Shown: positions 38,135 to 47,983, counted from the stretch's first letter. The stretch is DNA of 64,000 bases from Paracoccus sanguinis (GCF_900106665.1 NZ_FNNA01000005.1:62001-126000), one strand, 5' to 3'. The notes: generated by a model from the letters alone, not told the origin. Program-made: numbers and translations.

Positions 38135-38844
38135 GGCGCGCCTCCGGCTGGCAGATAGCGGTGCCACAGCGCCTTTTCCCCCATCCGGGCGACGAAGGCG
38201 GCGTGGGCGGTGATCTCGGCCGCGGTGAGGCGGGGGGCGAGCGGCACCGGGCGCGGGGCGCGGGGGCCGGTCGAGACCTGCTGCTGCGCCTCGGTGCGCT
38301 GTCCGGGGCTGGCGACGAGGACGAGGTCCGGCTGGCGGCCGCCGATCAGCTCGAGATAGACCTCGGCCAGCAGCTCGCTGTCGAGCAGCGCACCGTGCAG
38401 CGTGCGGCCCGAGTTGTCGATTCCCCAGCGCCGGCAGAGTGCGTCGAGCGACACCGGCGCGCCCGGAAACTTCTCGCGCGCCATCGCCACCGTGTCGAGC
38501 GCGCGGCTCATCGGCAGTGTGGGGCGGCCGGCGCGGCGAAGCTCCCAGTTGAGGAATTTCATGTCGAAGGGCGCGTTGTGGATGATCAGCCGGGCGTCGC
38601 CCACGAACTCGACGAAATCGGCCACGATCTCGGCAAAGCGCGGCTTGTCCGAGAGGAAGGCCGAGGTCAGCCCGTGCACGGCCAGCGCGTCGGCCGGCAT
38701 GTCGCGCTCGGGGTTGATGTAGACGTGGAAATGCCGGCCGGTCGGCAGGTAGTTCATCAGCTCGATGGCGCCAATCTCGACGATGCGGTCGCCGGTGTCG
38801 GGGTCGAAGCCGGTGGTTTCGGTGTCGAGGACGATCTCACGCAT
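38131..38844 (-). CDS. dnaQ: DNA polymerase III epsilon subunit (3'-5' proofreading exonuclease)
   Basis: DnaQ proofreads for the replicative polymerase. The 237-residue product has the ExoI motif [10 protein letters not shown], ExoII near [14 protein letters not shown] and ExoIII around [19 protein letters not shown], the DEDDh pattern with His in LHGALLDSE. The C-terminal ~50 residues bind the alpha subunit in the family. It overlaps coaE by eight bases. Its position next to the probable origin matches other Rhodobacteraceae. Confidence 0.95.
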   Translation of the reverse strand: MREIVLDTETTGFDPDTGDRIVEIGAIELMNYLPTGRHFHVYINPERDMPADALAVHGLTSAFLSDKPRFAEIVADFVEFVGDARLIIHNAPFDMKFLNWELRRAGRPTLPMSRALDTVAMAREKFPGAPVSLDALCRRWGIDNSGRTLHGALLDSELLAEVYLELIGGRQPDLVLVASPGQRTEAQQQVSTGPRAPRPVPLAPRLTAAEITAHAAFVARMGEKALWHRYLPAGGAP

Positions 38845-39433
38845 GGGCCGCCCCGCTGGCGATGTCGTGCAGGATGGCGGCGACGGCGGCCTCGGCCTCG
38901 TCCAGGGTCTCGGTCGGGACGATCCAGTCGGCGCGGGCGCGTTTCTCGGCGTCCGGCATCTGCCGCGAGAGGATCAGCCCGAGCGTCGCGTCGGTCATGC
39001 CCGGCCGGGCGAGCACCCGCGCGCGCTGCACCTCGGGCGGGGCCGACGCGACCACGACGCCGTCCAGCCACGCCTCGGCCCCCGTCTCGAACAGCAGGGG
39101 GATGTCGAGGAGGACCACGGGCGCGGCGGCATGGCTGTCGATGAAGCTGCTGCGATCGGCGGCGACGAGCGGGTGGACGATGACCTCGAGCTCGGCCAGC
39201 CGGTGGGGCTCGGCGGCGAGGATGGTCTTGAGCGCGCCGCGGTCGATGCCGGTTTCGTCCAGCGCGGCGGGGAAGCGCGCGGCGACCGGGGCGACGGCCG
39301 CGCCGCCCGGCTGATAGAGCCGGTGCACGGCCGCGTCGGCGTCCCACACGGGCACGCCGCGGGCTGCGAACATCGCCGCCGTGGTGGTCTTGCCCATCCC
39401 GATTCCGCCAGTCAATCCGAGAAGATAGGTCAT
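38837..39433 (-). CDS. coaE: dephospho-CoA kinase
   Basis: CoaE phosphorylates dephospho-CoA in the last step of coenzyme A synthesis. The 198-residue product starts at 39433, overlapping the aroE stop by four bases, with P-loop [27 protein letters not shown] and [14 protein letters not shown] are the substrate and CoA blocks. Length is normal. Confidence 0.95.
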   Translation of the reverse strand: MTYLLGLTGGIGMGKTTTAAMFAARGVPVWDADAAVHRLYQPGGAAVAPVAARFPAALDETGIDRGALKTILAAEPHRLAELEVIVHPLVAADRSSFIDSHAAAPVVLLDIPLLFETGAEAWLDGVVVASAPPEVQRARVLARPGMTDATLGLILSRQMPDAEKRARADWIVPTETLDEAEAAVAAILHDIASGAAHA

Positions 39434-40311
39434 CCGAGCACCGCCTCGCGCAGGGCCTCGTCGACCTCGGGCTTGACGCCGAACCAGCGCTCGAACCCCG
39501 GCGCGGCCTGGTGCAGCAGCATCCCCAGCCCGTCCACGGTGCGGCAGCCGCGGGCGCGGGCGGCGCGCAGGAAATGGGTGTCGAGGGGCGTATAGACGAG
39601 ATCGGTCACCAGAGCCTCCGGCGAGAGGGCGTCGAGCGGCAGGCGCAGGGGCTGGGTGCCCTCCATCCCCATCGAGGTCGAGTTGACGACCGTGGCCGCG
39701 CCTTCGAGCATGTTGCCGGTCTGTGCCCAGTCGTAGACGACGACGCGGGCGCCGAACTCGGCGCGGATCTGGTCGGCGCGGATGCGGGTGCGGTTGGCGA
39801 TGCGCAGTTCCGGCACCCCACATTCGAGCAGCGCCGCCACCACGGCCCGCGCGGCGCCGCCGGCACCGATCACCGCGGCCGGCCCGGCGCTCGCGCTCCA
39901 GTCCGCGGCGTGCTGCTGGAGGTTGGCGATGAAGCCGTAGCCGTCGGTGTTGTCGGCGTGGATGCGCCCATCGGGGCGGAAGATCAGCGTGTTCGCCGCC
40001 CCGATCAGCGAGGCGCGGTCGGTGACGATGTCGGCGAGCGCGAGCGCTGCTTCCTTGTGCGGGATGGTCACGTTGCAGCCGACGAAGCCGGCGCGCGGCA
40101 GGGCGTGCAGGACCTGGCCCAGATGTTCGGGCGCCACGGCGAGGGGGACGTAGTGGCCCGCGATCCCGTAGCGGCGCAGCCAATGGGCGTGCAGCCGCGG
40201 CGAGCGGGAGTGGGCGACCGGCCAGCCGATCACCCCCGCCAGGGGGATCGTCGCTGCGGGGGTCTGCGGCGGTGCAGGGTCGCGGGGGCTGGCATCCGGT
40301 GCGGCGCTCAT
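39430..40311 (-). CDS. aroE: shikimate dehydrogenase
   Basis: AroE reduces 3-dehydroshikimate to shikimate with NADPH in aromatic synthesis. The start at 40311 has GAGGA upstream and gives 293 residues. GVIGWPVAHSRSPRLH binds shikimate, CNVTIPHKEAALALAD carries the catalytic Lys, NTDGYGFI is the catalytic Asp block, and VIGAGGAARAVVAAL is the NADP Rossmann motif. The first ~20 residues are an Ala/Pro-rich extension. It heads the leftward unit aroE-coaE-dnaQ-brkB, starting at the edge of the probable oriC. Confidence 0.95.
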   Translation of the reverse strand: MSAAPDASPRDPAPPQTPAATIPLAGVIGWPVAHSRSPRLHAHWLRRYGIAGHYVPLAVAPEHLGQVLHALPRAGFVGCNVTIPHKEAALALADIVTDRASLIGAANTLIFRPDGRIHADNTDGYGFIANLQQHAADWSASAGPAAVIGAGGAARAVVAALLECGVPELRIANRTRIRADQIRAEFGARVVVYDWAQTGNMLEGAATVVNSTSMGMEGTQPLRLPLDALSPEALVTDLVYTPLDTHFLRAARARGCRTVDGLGMLLHQAAPGFERWFGVKPEVDEALREAVLG

Positions 40312-40486
40312 CGGTCCTCGGCGGTCAGGCTGGGTCCAATCCTTACCCCCGGCGACCGTGAGTGGAAAGCATGTGGAGGACTCTGGGGATAGCTGCGGTA
40401 TCCGACGTGGGGTCGCGTGCGGAGAAAGCGGACCGTTGCAAGGCAGACGGCCGGACGGGCGCGGATCGGGGCGCTGGATCGCGCGG

Positions 40487-40495
40487 TTTTCCACA
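40487..40495 (+). promoter_or_regulatory. DnaA box, TTTTCCACA
   Basis: The nonamer matches the relaxed consensus TTWTNCACA. It is one of three good boxes within 165 bp in the candidate origin. Confidence 0.6.
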
Positions 40496-40542
40496 CGTGC
40501 AAAACCGGGACCGCGGTTTCCCACCGGCTGTGGAGATCGGAG

Positions 40543-40551
40543 TTATCCACA
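40543..40551 (+). promoter_or_regulatory. DnaA box, exact TTATCCACA
   Basis: This is a perfect match to the high-affinity DnaA box consensus in the non-coding gap upstream of hemJ. Confidence 0.75.
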
Positions 40552-40641
40552 GGGGCGCGTGTGGCAATAAGCTACTGATCTGAAATGAGAGTTCTCAAAC
40601 TCGTTCAGAATTATCCGAAGGTTTTTCCGCGTCGTCTAATC

Positions 40642-40650
40642 TGTGGAAAA
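40642..40650 (-). promoter_or_regulatory. DnaA box, TTTTCCACA on the minus strand
   Basis: The plus strand reads TGTGGAAAA, so the minus strand matches TTWTNCACA. It lies between the exact box and the pyrimidine-rich AT-richer segment. Confidence 0.6.
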
Positions 40651-40761
40651 GAGGGAGTGTGGACCCGGAACTCGCATATCCGCAGGCCCTACTGAATCAT
40701 CATCCTTTCTTCTTCTCTTTTCTTTTGAGATAGCAGGGCCGTCCTTGAACCTGGCGGCACC

Positions 40762-41214
40762 ATGATCTCTGACTGGCTGGCGACCCTTTATCCGTGGATC
40801 AAGTCGTTCCACGTGATGGCTGTGATCTCGTGGATGGCGGGGCTGTTCTACCTGCCGCGGCTCTACGTCTATCACGCCGAGCGCGGGCGCGGGGCGGGGG
40901 TCGAGCCTGACGACAGCTTCGCGGTCATGGAATTCAAGCTGCTGCGCGTGATCATGGGACCGGCGTCGATCGCCACCTGGATCGCCGGTCTGGCGCTCGT
41001 CTTCACGCCGGGCATCGTGGACTGGTCGATGATCTGGCCCTGGACGAAGGGAGCAAGCGTCATCGCCATGACGCTGTTCCATCACTGGCTGATGATCCAG
41101 CGCCGACGGCTTGGCGCCGGGCAGGGCCTGACCGGACGGCAGTACCGGATGATGAACGAGGTCCCGACCCTGCTGATGGTCGTCATCGTGTTGTCGGTGA
41201 TCGTCAAGTTCTGA
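40762..41214 (+). CDS. hemJ: HemJ protoporphyrinogen oxidase
   Basis: HemJ oxidises protoporphyrinogen IX to protoporphyrin IX in the membrane in bacteria lacking HemY/HemG. The 150-residue product has four membrane helices, WIKSFHVMAVISWMAGLFYLPRLYVYH with conserved His residues and Arg, and ends in RRMMNEVPTLLMVVIVLSVIVKF-like sequence typical of the family. It is the first gene to the right of the candidate origin, ahead of rho, as in other Rhodobacteraceae. Confidence 0.92.
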   Translation: MISDWLATLYPWIKSFHVMAVISWMAGLFYLPRLYVYHAERGRGAGVEPDDSFAVMEFKLLRVIMGPASIATWIAGLALVFTPGIVDWSMIWPWTKGASVIAMTLFHHWLMIQRRRLGAGQGLTGRQYRMMNEVPTLLMVVIVLSVIVKF

Positions 41215-41350
41215 GCGGCGGCGGCGCGGTTTGACTCAGGGCCGGGTTTCGGCTATGTGCCGCCGGCGCGCCGTCCGGCCCGCATCCTCCTGACCCCGAG
41301 TCCCAGTCGCTGCGTCCTGCCGGGCGTTCGGCTGCCCGCATGGTGAACCG

Positions 41351-42622
41351 ATGAGCGACGAACGTCTCAACCTGGCCGATCTCAAGGCCAAGAGCCCCGC
41401 CGACCTGCTGTCGATGGCGGAGGAATGGGAGATCGAGAACGCCTCGACCATGCGGAAGGGCGAGATGATGTTCTCGCTGTTGAAGGAGCATGCCGAGGAA
41501 GGGTTCGACATCGGTGGGGACGGGGTGCTGGAGGTCGTGCAGGACGGGTTTGGCTTCCTGCGCTCGCCCGAGGCCAACTATCTGCCGGGGCCCGACGATA
41601 TCTACGTGAGCCCGGACATGATCCGGCAGCACAGCCTGCGGACCGGCGACACCGTGGAGGGCGTCATCCGGGCGCCGGGCGAGAACGAGCGGTATTTCGC
41701 GCTGACGCGGGTCGAGAAGATCAACTTCGAGGATCCGGAAAAGGCGCGCCACAAGGTGGCGTTCGACAACCTGACGCCGCTTTACCCGAACGAGCGGCTG
41801 AAGATGGAGCTGGACGATCCGACGGTGAAGGACCGCTCGGCGCGGATCATCGATCTGGTCGCCCCGATCGGGAAGGGGCAGCGCTCGCTGATCGTCGCGC
41901 CGCCGCGGACCGGCAAGACGGTGCTGTTGCAGAACATCGCCCATTCGATCGAGCGCAATCACCCGGAATGTTATCTCATCGTGCTGCTGATCGACGAGCG
42001 GCCGGAAGAGGTCACCGATATGCAGCGCTCGGTGAAGGGCGAGGTGATTTCCTCGACCTTCGACGAGCCGGCGACGCGGCACGTTGCGGTCAGCGAGATG
42101 GTGATCGAGAAGGCCAAGCGGCTGGTCGAGCACAAGCGCGATGTCGTGATCCTGCTCGATTCGATCACCCGTCTGGGGCGGGCGTTCAACACCGTCGTGC
42201 CGTCGTCGGGTAAGGTGCTGACCGGGGGTGTGGATGCGAACGCGTTGCAGCGGCCGAAGCGGTTCTTCGGCGCGGCGCGGAATATCGAGGAGGGCGGGTC
42301 GCTGACCATCATCGCGACGGCGCTGATCGACACCGGCTCGCGCATGGACGAGGTGATCTTTGAGGAGTTCAAGGGCACCGGCAACAGCGAGATTGTGCTG
42401 GACCGCAAGGTGGCCGACAAGCGCGTCTTCCCGGCGATGGACATCCTCAAGTCGGGGACGCGGAAAGAGGAGCTGCTGGTCGATCAGAAGGACTTGCAGA
42501 AGACCTATCTGCTGCGTCGCATCCTGAACCCGATGGGAACCACGGACGCGATCGAGTTCCTGATCTCGAAGCTGAAGCAGACGAAGACCAATTCCGACTT
42601 CTTCGAGTCGATGAACGCCTGA
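41351..42622 (+). CDS. rho: transcription termination factor Rho
   Basis: Rho is the hexameric RNA helicase that ends transcription at rho-dependent sites. The 423-residue product has an N-terminal domain ([21 protein letters not shown]), the RNA-binding cold-shock fold with [24 protein letters not shown], Walker [20 protein letters not shown] ([12 protein letters not shown]) near residue 183 and Walker [16 protein letters not shown] 136-nt GC-rich leader precedes it, a place where rho often regulates itself. Many genes in this window end in GC hairpins without T runs, so Rho-dependent ends are likely important. Confidence 0.97.
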   Translation: MSDERLNLADLKAKSPADLLSMAEEWEIENASTMRKGEMMFSLLKEHAEEGFDIGGDGVLEVVQDGFGFLRSPEANYLPGPDDIYVSPDMIRQHSLRTGDTVEGVIRAPGENERYFALTRVEKINFEDPEKARHKVAFDNLTPLYPNERLKMELDDPTVKDRSARIIDLVAPIGKGQRSLIVAPPRTGKTVLLQNIAHSIERNHPECYLIVLLIDERPEEVTDMQRSVKGEVISSTFDEPATRHVAVSEMVIEKAKRLVEHKRDVVILLDSITRLGRAFNTVVPSSGKVLTGGVDANALQRPKRFFGAARNIEEGGSLTIIATALIDTGSRMDEVIFEEFKGTGNSEIVLDRKVADKRVFPAMDILKSGTRKEELLVDQKDLQKTYLLRRILNPMGTTDAIEFLISKLKQTKTNSDFFESMNA

Positions 42623-42629
42623 GCATGGG

Positions 42630-43883
42630 ATGGAGACGATCTACGCCGAAGCGACGCCTCCTGGTCGGGGCGGGGTCTCGATCGTCCGCCTGAGCGGACC
42701 GCGGGCGCGTGAGATCGGCGAGGCGCTGGCGGGGTCGCTGCCGCGTGCGCGCATGGCTTATCGCCGTGCGGTGCGGGACGAGGGGCTGATCGACGAAGCG
42801 TTGGTGCTGCGGTTCGACGCCGGCGCGAGCTTCACCGGCGACGAGGTGGTCGAGTTCCAGGTGCATGGGGCGCCTGTCATCGTGCGGCGGTTGCAGGCCG
42901 CGCTGAGTGCGCGGGGCGCCCGGCTTGCCGAGCCGGGCGAGTTCACCCGGCGGAGTTTTCTCAACGGAACCATGGCGTTGAGTGGCGTCGAGGCGCTGTC
43001 GGACCTGCTTGCGGCCGAGACGGAGGCGCAGCGTGTCCAGGCGATGCGCGTGGTGTCCGGGGAGCTGGCGGCTTGGACCGCTGCGCTGCGCGAGAAGCTG
43101 ATCCGGGCGGGGGCACTGATCGAGGCGAGCCTCGACTTTGCGGATGAGGAGGTGCCGGAGGACGTGCCGGCGGAGGTCTTTGAGCTTTTTGCGGAGGTGC
43201 GGGCCCAGATCGGGCGGCAGATTCTCGGCGTCCCGGCGGCGGAACGGATCCGGGCAGGGTTCGAGGTCGCGATCGTCGGGCCCCCGAATGCCGGGAAGTC
43301 GTCGTTGATGAACCGCATTGCCGGGCGCGAGGTGGCGTTGGTCAGCGACGAGGCAGGGACGACGCGGGACGTGCTGGAGTTGCAGACCGAATTGGGCGGG
43401 CTGGCGGTGACGTTCCTCGACACGGCGGGGCTGCGCGAGGCGGAGGACAAGGTCGAGCGGATGGGGGTCGCGCGGGCGCGTGACCGGGCGGCCGCGGCGG
43501 ACCTGAGGGTGATCCTGCGGGGAGAGAACTCGGCGGATGAGCCGCTGCGCGTGCCGGGGGATATCGTCGTTCGGTCGAAGGCCGATCTTGGCGCGGGCGA
43601 TATTTCGGCCGTGACGGGCGCGGGGGTCGATGCGCTGTTGGCGCGCGTGGCCGACGAGTTGACGGGGCGGGTTGCCGGGGCCGGTTTGGTCAGCCGGCAT
43701 CGGCAGGCTGAGGCGTTGCGTGATGCTCATGCGGCGCTTGGCATGGCGGATCACACCATGCCGCCGGAAATCCTCGCCGAGCTGGTCCGCAATGTGTCCG
43801 CGCGGTTGGCCGAGGTGGTTGGACGGGTGGCGCCGAATGATTATCTGGACGAGGTGTTCTCGTCTTTCTGCATCGGAAAGTAG
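42630..43883 (+). CDS. mnmE: tRNA modification GTPase MnmE
   Basis: MnmE works with MnmG to add the aminomethyl/carboxymethylaminomethyl group to U34 of certain tRNAs. The 417-residue product has the N-terminal folate-binding domain (IYAEATPPGRGGVSIVRLSG), a helical region, an inserted G domain with IVGPPNAGKSSLMNRI (G1) and DTAGLRE (G3), and the C-terminal CIGK with the functional Cys. It is 10-35 residues shorter than many homologues. It is ten bases from mnmG, with a parS-like palindrome in between. Confidence 0.96.
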   Translation: METIYAEATPPGRGGVSIVRLSGPRAREIGEALAGSLPRARMAYRRAVRDEGLIDEALVLRFDAGASFTGDEVVEFQVHGAPVIVRRLQAALSARGARLAEPGEFTRRSFLNGTMALSGVEALSDLLAAETEAQRVQAMRVVSGELAAWTAALREKLIRAGALIEASLDFADEEVPEDVPAEVFELFAEVRAQIGRQILGVPAAERIRAGFEVAIVGPPNAGKSSLMNRIAGREVALVSDEAGTTRDVLELQTELGGLAVTFLDTAGLREAEDKVERMGVARARDRAAAADLRVILRGENSADEPLRVPGDIVVRSKADLGAGDISAVTGAGVDALLARVADELTGRVAGAGLVSRHRQAEALRDAHAALGMADHTMPPEILAELVRNVSARLAEVVGRVAPNDYLDEVFSSFCIGK

Positions 43884-43884
43884 G

Positions 43885-43900
43885 GGTTTCACGTGAAGCA
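43885..43900. promoter_or_regulatory. parS: parS-like palindrome on the mnmG start codon
   Basis: GGTTTCACGTGAAGCA matches 14 of 16 bases of the widely shared parS consensus TGTTTCACGTGAAACA. The GTG start codon of mnmG is part of it (43893-43895). parA and parB are 2.4-3.2 kb downstream and the candidate origin about 3.3 kb upstream. This is inferred from motif and context. Confidence 0.8.
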
Positions 43901-45749
43901 TTTTGATGTCGCCGTGATCGGGGCTGGCCACGCTGGGCTGGAGGCTGCTGCTGCTGCGGCCCGCCTCGGCGTGTCCGTTGCACTGGTAACGATGCGGGCG
44001 GACGATGCTGGAAGCATGTCGTGCAACCCTGCGATTGGCGGCCTGGGGAAGGGCCATCTTGTGCGCGAAATCGATGCGCTGGACGGGCTGATGGGGCGGC
44101 TTGCCGATGCCGCCGGGATCCAGTTCCGCTTGCTCAACCGGCGCAAGGGGCCGGCCGTTCAGGGGCCTCGGGCGCAAGCCGACAGGGGCCTGTACCGCGC
44201 CGCCGCCAGCGAGGGGCTGGCCAGCTATGAGGGCATTGAACTTGTCCTCGGGGAAGTCTCCGGGTTGCAGATTGGCGACGATGGTGTGGAAGGCCTGATC
44301 CTGGCGGACGGGACGGAAATTGCGGCGGACGCGGTCATCGTGACTGCCGGGACGTTCCTGAACGGCATCATCCATGTGGGCGACGTATCGCGCCCCGCGG
44401 GTCGTTGGGGCGGGCAGGCTGCACAGGGGCTTGGCGGCGCGCTGCTGGCCCTCGGCCTGCCGCTGGGGCGCCTGAAGACAGGGACGCCGCCCCGTCTGGC
44501 CCGCAACAGCATCGCCTGGGATGAGCTTGACCAGCAGCCCGGGGACGACGATCCCGCGATGCTTTCGTTCCTGAGCGAGGCCCCTGTCGCCCCGCAGGTG
44601 TCCTGCGCGATCACGCACACGAACGCGGCCACCCACCAGATCATCCGCGACAACCTCGGGCGGTCGGCCATGTACGGCGGTCGTATCGACGGGATCGGGC
44701 CGCGATACTGCCCGTCAATCGAGGACAAGGTCGTCCGCTTCGCCGACAAGGACTCGCATCAGATTTTCCTTGAGCCGGAAGGGCACGACAGTCCGCTGGT
44801 CTATCCGAACGGCATCTCGACATCACTGCCCGAGGACGTGCAGCTTGCCTATGTAAGGTCTATCCGCGGCCTGGAGGCCGCCGAGATCGTGCAGCCAGGC
44901 TATGCCGTCGAGTATGACTATATCGACCCTCGCGCACTTAAGCCGACGCTCGAACTGCGTGCCGTGCGGGGTCTGTACCTGGCTGGCCAGATCAACGGCA
45001 CCACCGGCTATGAAGAGGCGGCGGCCCAGGGACTGGTCGCTGGCATGCACGCGGCCTGCGCGATTACGGGCCGGCCCCCGGTCCCGTTCAGCCGCTCCAA
45101 CAGCTACATTGGCGTGATGATCGACGACCTGACCACCCGCGGTGTCACCGAGCCTTACCGGATGTTCACCTCGCGGGCCGAGTTCCGGCTGTCCCTACGC
45201 AGCGATAACGCCGACCGGCGGCTCACTCCGGCGGGGATTGAAACCGGTCTCGTCGCAGATGACCGCCGTGCTGTGTTCACGGAGAAGTTTCTCCGCTATC
45301 AGAGCCTCCGCTCGCTGACCGAAAGCATCTCGCTGACGCCGACCGATCTGGCGGCAAGGGGTTTTCCGGCCCGGCAGGACGGTCAGCGCCGCACCTTGTT
45401 CACGCTGCTGTCGCAACCCGACCTCGATCCCTCGATCGTCCTTGATGCCTTGGCAGATAAAGGCGCCGCCGACCCCACCGCGCTGGAGATGGTCCGAGCC
45501 GACGCCCTCTACGCTCAGTTCGCCGAACGCCAGGACCGTGACGCGGACGCCCTTCGTCGTCTGGAGGCCATCGCGATCCCCGACTGGCTTGACTTCAGCG
45601 CGATGCCCGGTCTGTCCAACGAATTGAAATCCAAACTGACCGCGCACCGCCCGGCCACCGTGGCGGCGGCGGGCGCCATTGAGGGGATTACCCCAGCGGC
45701 GTTGACGCTCATCCTCGCCCATATTCGTGCTGGCCGGTCGGCGGCATGA
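43893..45749 (+). CDS. mnmG: tRNA uridine-5-carboxymethylaminomethyl modification enzyme MnmG
   Basis: MnmG is the FAD-dependent partner of MnmE. The 618-residue product starts with GTG and has the FAD motif [19 protein letters not shown], the MnmG signature [17 protein letters not shown], the second signature with AAVAQGL-like ([13 protein letters not shown]) and [17 protein letters not shown]. An upstream ATG is not in frame within a sensible distance; the GTG lies inside a parS-like site. It overlaps rsmG by four bases. Base composition is slightly lower in GC than flanking genes. Confidence 0.96.
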   Translation: MKHFDVAVIGAGHAGLEAAAAAARLGVSVALVTMRADDAGSMSCNPAIGGLGKGHLVREIDALDGLMGRLADAAGIQFRLLNRRKGPAVQGPRAQADRGLYRAAASEGLASYEGIELVLGEVSGLQIGDDGVEGLILADGTEIAADAVIVTAGTFLNGIIHVGDVSRPAGRWGGQAAQGLGGALLALGLPLGRLKTGTPPRLARNSIAWDELDQQPGDDDPAMLSFLSEAPVAPQVSCAITHTNAATHQIIRDNLGRSAMYGGRIDGIGPRYCPSIEDKVVRFADKDSHQIFLEPEGHDSPLVYPNGISTSLPEDVQLAYVRSIRGLEAAEIVQPGYAVEYDYIDPRALKPTLELRAVRGLYLAGQINGTTGYEEAAAQGLVAGMHAACAITGRPPVPFSRSNSYIGVMIDDLTTRGVTEPYRMFTSRAEFRLSLRSDNADRRLTPAGIETGLVADDRRAVFTEKFLRYQSLRSLTESISLTPTDLAARGFPARQDGQRRTLFTLLSQPDLDPSIVLDALADKGAADPTALEMVRADALYAQFAERQDRDADALRRLEAIAIPDWLDFSAMPGLSNELKSKLTAHRPATVAAAGAIEGITPAALTLILAHIRAGRSAA

Positions 45750-46318
45750 GTGCTTCACGTGAAGCACGACTGGCGACCTACGCGAGCCTGATCCGCAAAT
45801 GGAACCCGGCGATCAACCTCGTTGCACCTGCGACACTCGCCAACCTCGAGGAACGCCACCTTGCCGATAGCGCCCAACTGGCGGACCTTGCGCCTGCCGA
45901 CGGCGACTGGCTGGACATCGGTAGCGGCGGCGGTCTGCCCGGCCTCGTCGTGGCAATCTGCCACCCTGAACGACCGACCCGGCTCGTCGAATCCGACCGC
46001 CGCAAGGTTGCCTTCCTGCATTCCGCCATCCGCACCCTCGATCTCCCCCAGTGCGAGGCCGTTGCGGCGCGCATCGAAACTCTCGCCCCGGCCAATGCCC
46101 GCCACCTCAGCGCCCGTGCGCTTGCCCCCTTGAGCCGCCTCGTGCCATATCTTGACCGGCATCTGGCACTGGGCGGGACGGGTTGGCTGATGAAGGGGCG
46201 CAACTGGCAGGCGGAACTCGAGGCTGCGGGCCCACTCCCTAACTACCGCGTCATCGCACACCCGAGCGTGACCGACCCCGAGGCCGCCATTCTGCAACTC
46301 GACAGGCTTTCCGCGTGA
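45746..46318 (+). CDS. rsmG: 16S rRNA (guanine527-N7)-methyltransferase
   Basis: RsmG methylates G527 of 16S rRNA with S-adenosylmethionine. The 190-residue product has [13 protein letters not shown] and the SAM site [18 protein letters not shown]. It starts ATGA overlapping the mnmG stop and carries a perfect parS-like palindrome in codons 2-7. It overlaps parA by four bases (GTGA). Confidence 0.95.
   Translation: MSASREARLATYASLIRKWNPAINLVAPATLANLEERHLADSAQLADLAPADGDWLDIGSGGGLPGLVVAICHPERPTRLVESDRRKVAFLHSAIRTLDLPQCEAVAARIETLAPANARHLSARALAPLSRLVPYLDRHLALGGTGWLMKGRNWQAELEAAGPLPNYRVIAHPSVTDPEAAILQLDRLSA
45751..45766. promoter_or_regulatory. parS: parS-like perfect palindrome within rsmG codons 2-7
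   Basis: TGCTTCACGTGAAGCA is a perfect 16-bp palindrome and matches 14 of 16 bases of the parS consensus. It shares its core TTCACGTGAAGCA with the site at mnmG. It lies 549 bp upstream of parA. Confidence 0.85.
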
Positions 46319-47103
46319 CCGACCGTCAGATCATCGCCATCGCCAACCAGAAGGGCGGGGTCGGCAAGACCACGACGGCGATCAACCTCGGCGCGGCGCT
46401 GGCTGAACTGGGGCGCAGCGTCACCATCCTCGACCTCGACCCGCAAGGAAATGCCTCGACCGGCCTCGGCATTCCCGCCCACCAGCGGCAACCGAGCAGC
46501 TACGACCTGCTGATCGGCGACGCCCGCCTGTCTGACTGCATTCGTCCGACGGCCCACCCCGGCCTGAGCGTCATCCCGGCGACCGCCGATCTCGCGTCGG
46601 CAGAACTCGACATCGCCGACCGCGCTCGGCGCGTCCAATTGCTCGCCGACGCGCTGACCGATGCCGAAGGCACGGTCCTCATCGACTGCCCGCCCGCCCT
46701 CGGCCTCCTCACCCTCAACGCGATGGTCGCCGCCGACAGCCTCGTCGTCCCCCTGCAGGCCGAGTTCTACGCCCTCGAAGGCCTCTCGCAGCTGATGCTC
46801 ACCGTCCGCCAGGTCCGCAGCAGCGCCAACCCGCGACTACGGATCGAGGGCGTGCTGCTCACCATGTCGGACTCGCGTAACAACCTCTCCCAACAGGTCG
46901 AGGCCGACGCCCGCGAAACCCTCGGCCCGCTGGTCTTCGACACCGTCGTCCCCCGCAACGTGCGCGTCTCCGAATCGCCCTCGCACGCGCTGCCGGTCAT
47001 CCACTACGACCCCGCGTCCAAGGGCAGCGCCGCCTATCGCGCCCTCGCGCGCGAGATCACCGCCGCCGCCGACCGCCGCAGAACGGAGCCCGCCCATGGC
47101 TGA
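46315..47103 (+). CDS. parA: ParA chromosome partitioning ATPase
   Basis: ParA is the Walker-type ATPase that moves ParB-parS complexes to segregate origins. The 262-residue product starts GTG and has the deviant Walker A QKGGVGKTTTAINLGAAL, a LDLDPQGNASTGL block and IDCPPALGLLTLNAM. Length is typical of chromosomal ParA/Soj. It overlaps rsmG by four and parB by eight bases. Confidence 0.97.
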   Translation: MTDRQIIAIANQKGGVGKTTTAINLGAALAELGRSVTILDLDPQGNASTGLGIPAHQRQPSSYDLLIGDARLSDCIRPTAHPGLSVIPATADLASAELDIADRARRVQLLADALTDAEGTVLIDCPPALGLLTLNAMVAADSLVVPLQAEFYALEGLSQLMLTVRQVRSSANPRLRIEGVLLTMSDSRNNLSQQVEADARETLGPLVFDTVVPRNVRVSESPSHALPVIHYDPASKGSAAYRALAREITAAADRRRTEPAHG

Positions 47104-47974
47104 CGCCCGCCCCCGCAAAGCCAGCCTTGGCCGCGGCCTGTCCGCCCTGATGGCCGACGTCGACCTGACCCCGGGTAGCAGCCCGCAGCCGACCCGTGCG
47201 ATTCCGGTCGAACAGATCACGCCCAACCCCGACCAGCCACGCCGCGTCTTCGACCCCGACGCGCTCGCCGAACTCGCGGCCTCGCTCAAGAACCGCGGCG
47301 TGCTGCAGCCGCTGATCGTCCGTCCGCACCCGACCGAGCCGGGCCTCTACCAGATCGTCGCCGGCGAACGCCGCTGGCGCGCGGCCCAGATCGCGCAACT
47401 CCATGAACTTCCAGTGATTATCCGCGAACTGGACGACACCGAGGTGCTCGAGGTCGCACTGATCGAGAACATCCAGCGCGCCGACCTCAACGCCATCGAG
47501 GAGGCCGCCTCGTTCCGCCAGCTCATGGACCGCTTCGGCCACACCCAGGACAAGCTGGCCGAGGCGCTCGACAAGAGCCGCAGCCACATTTCCAACCTGC
47601 TGCGCCTCCTGAACCTGCCCGAGCAGGTCCAGACCTTCGTCCGCGACGGCAAGCTGAGCGCAGGCCACGCCCGCGCCCTGATCACGACGCCCGACCCGGT
47701 CGCGCTGGCCCGCCGGGTCATCGAGCGCGGCCTGTCGGTGCGCGAAACCGAAGCGCTGGCCCGTCAGGCGACGCAAAAGCGCGAGACCCCCGCCGAAAAG
47801 CCCCGCGCCGAAAAAGACGCTGACACCCGCGCCATCGAATCGGATCTCGGTGCGCAACTCGGGATGCGTGTCCGGATCGAACACGTCGGCCAAGACGGCG
47901 GGCGCCTGACCGTCACCTACCGCGACCTCGACCAGCTCGACCGTCTCTGCCAGCTCCTCAGCGCCGGCGACTGA
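47096..47974 (+). CDS. parB: ParB chromosome partitioning protein
   Basis: ParB binds parS, uses CTP to spread as a clamp and loads ParA/SMC. The 292-residue product starts near LGRGLSALMADVD, has the ParB box QITPNPDQPRRVF and GERRWRAAQIA (CTP-binding motif), and a helix-turn-helix at about residues 145-170 (DKLAEALDKSRSHISNLLRLL). Two parS-like palindromes lie 1.3-3.2 kb upstream. No gene separates it from hemW, which converges on it. Confidence 0.96.
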   Translation: MADARPRKASLGRGLSALMADVDLTPGSSPQPTRAIPVEQITPNPDQPRRVFDPDALAELAASLKNRGVLQPLIVRPHPTEPGLYQIVAGERRWRAAQIAQLHELPVIIRELDDTEVLEVALIENIQRADLNAIEEAASFRQLMDRFGHTQDKLAEALDKSRSHISNLLRLLNLPEQVQTFVRDGKLSAGHARALITTPDPVALARRVIERGLSVRETEALARQATQKRETPAEKPRAEKDADTRAIESDLGAQLGMRVRIEHVGQDGGRLTVTYRDLDQLDRLCQLLSAGD

Positions 47975-47983
47975 GCCAGCGCC

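Larger units (their letters stand above)
40312..40761. other. probable chromosomal replication origin (oriC) region
   Basis: This 450-bp gap lies between divergent aroE and hemJ and is the only long non-coding stretch in the middle of the window. It is less GC-rich than the genes around it, especially 40560-40745, and holds an exact DnaA box TTATCCACA (40543-40551), two TTTTCCACA-type boxes (40487-40495 plus; 40642-40650 minus) and weaker matches near 40529 and 40611. The pyrimidine-rich AT-richer stretch 40690-40735 (TTTCTTCTTCTCTTTTCTTT) could be the unwinding element. The neighbouring genes (hemJ, rho, mnmE, mnmG, rsmG, parA, parB, with parS-like sites) are those found by the origin in alphaproteobacteria. 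I see no tRNA or open frame here. The call is inferred from motifs and context. Confidence 0.7.

Noticed and set aside
40358..40583. Short open frames in the aroE-hemJ gap
   Set aside because: They lack ribosome binding sites and similarity and overlap DnaA boxes; the region is better read as origin DNA.
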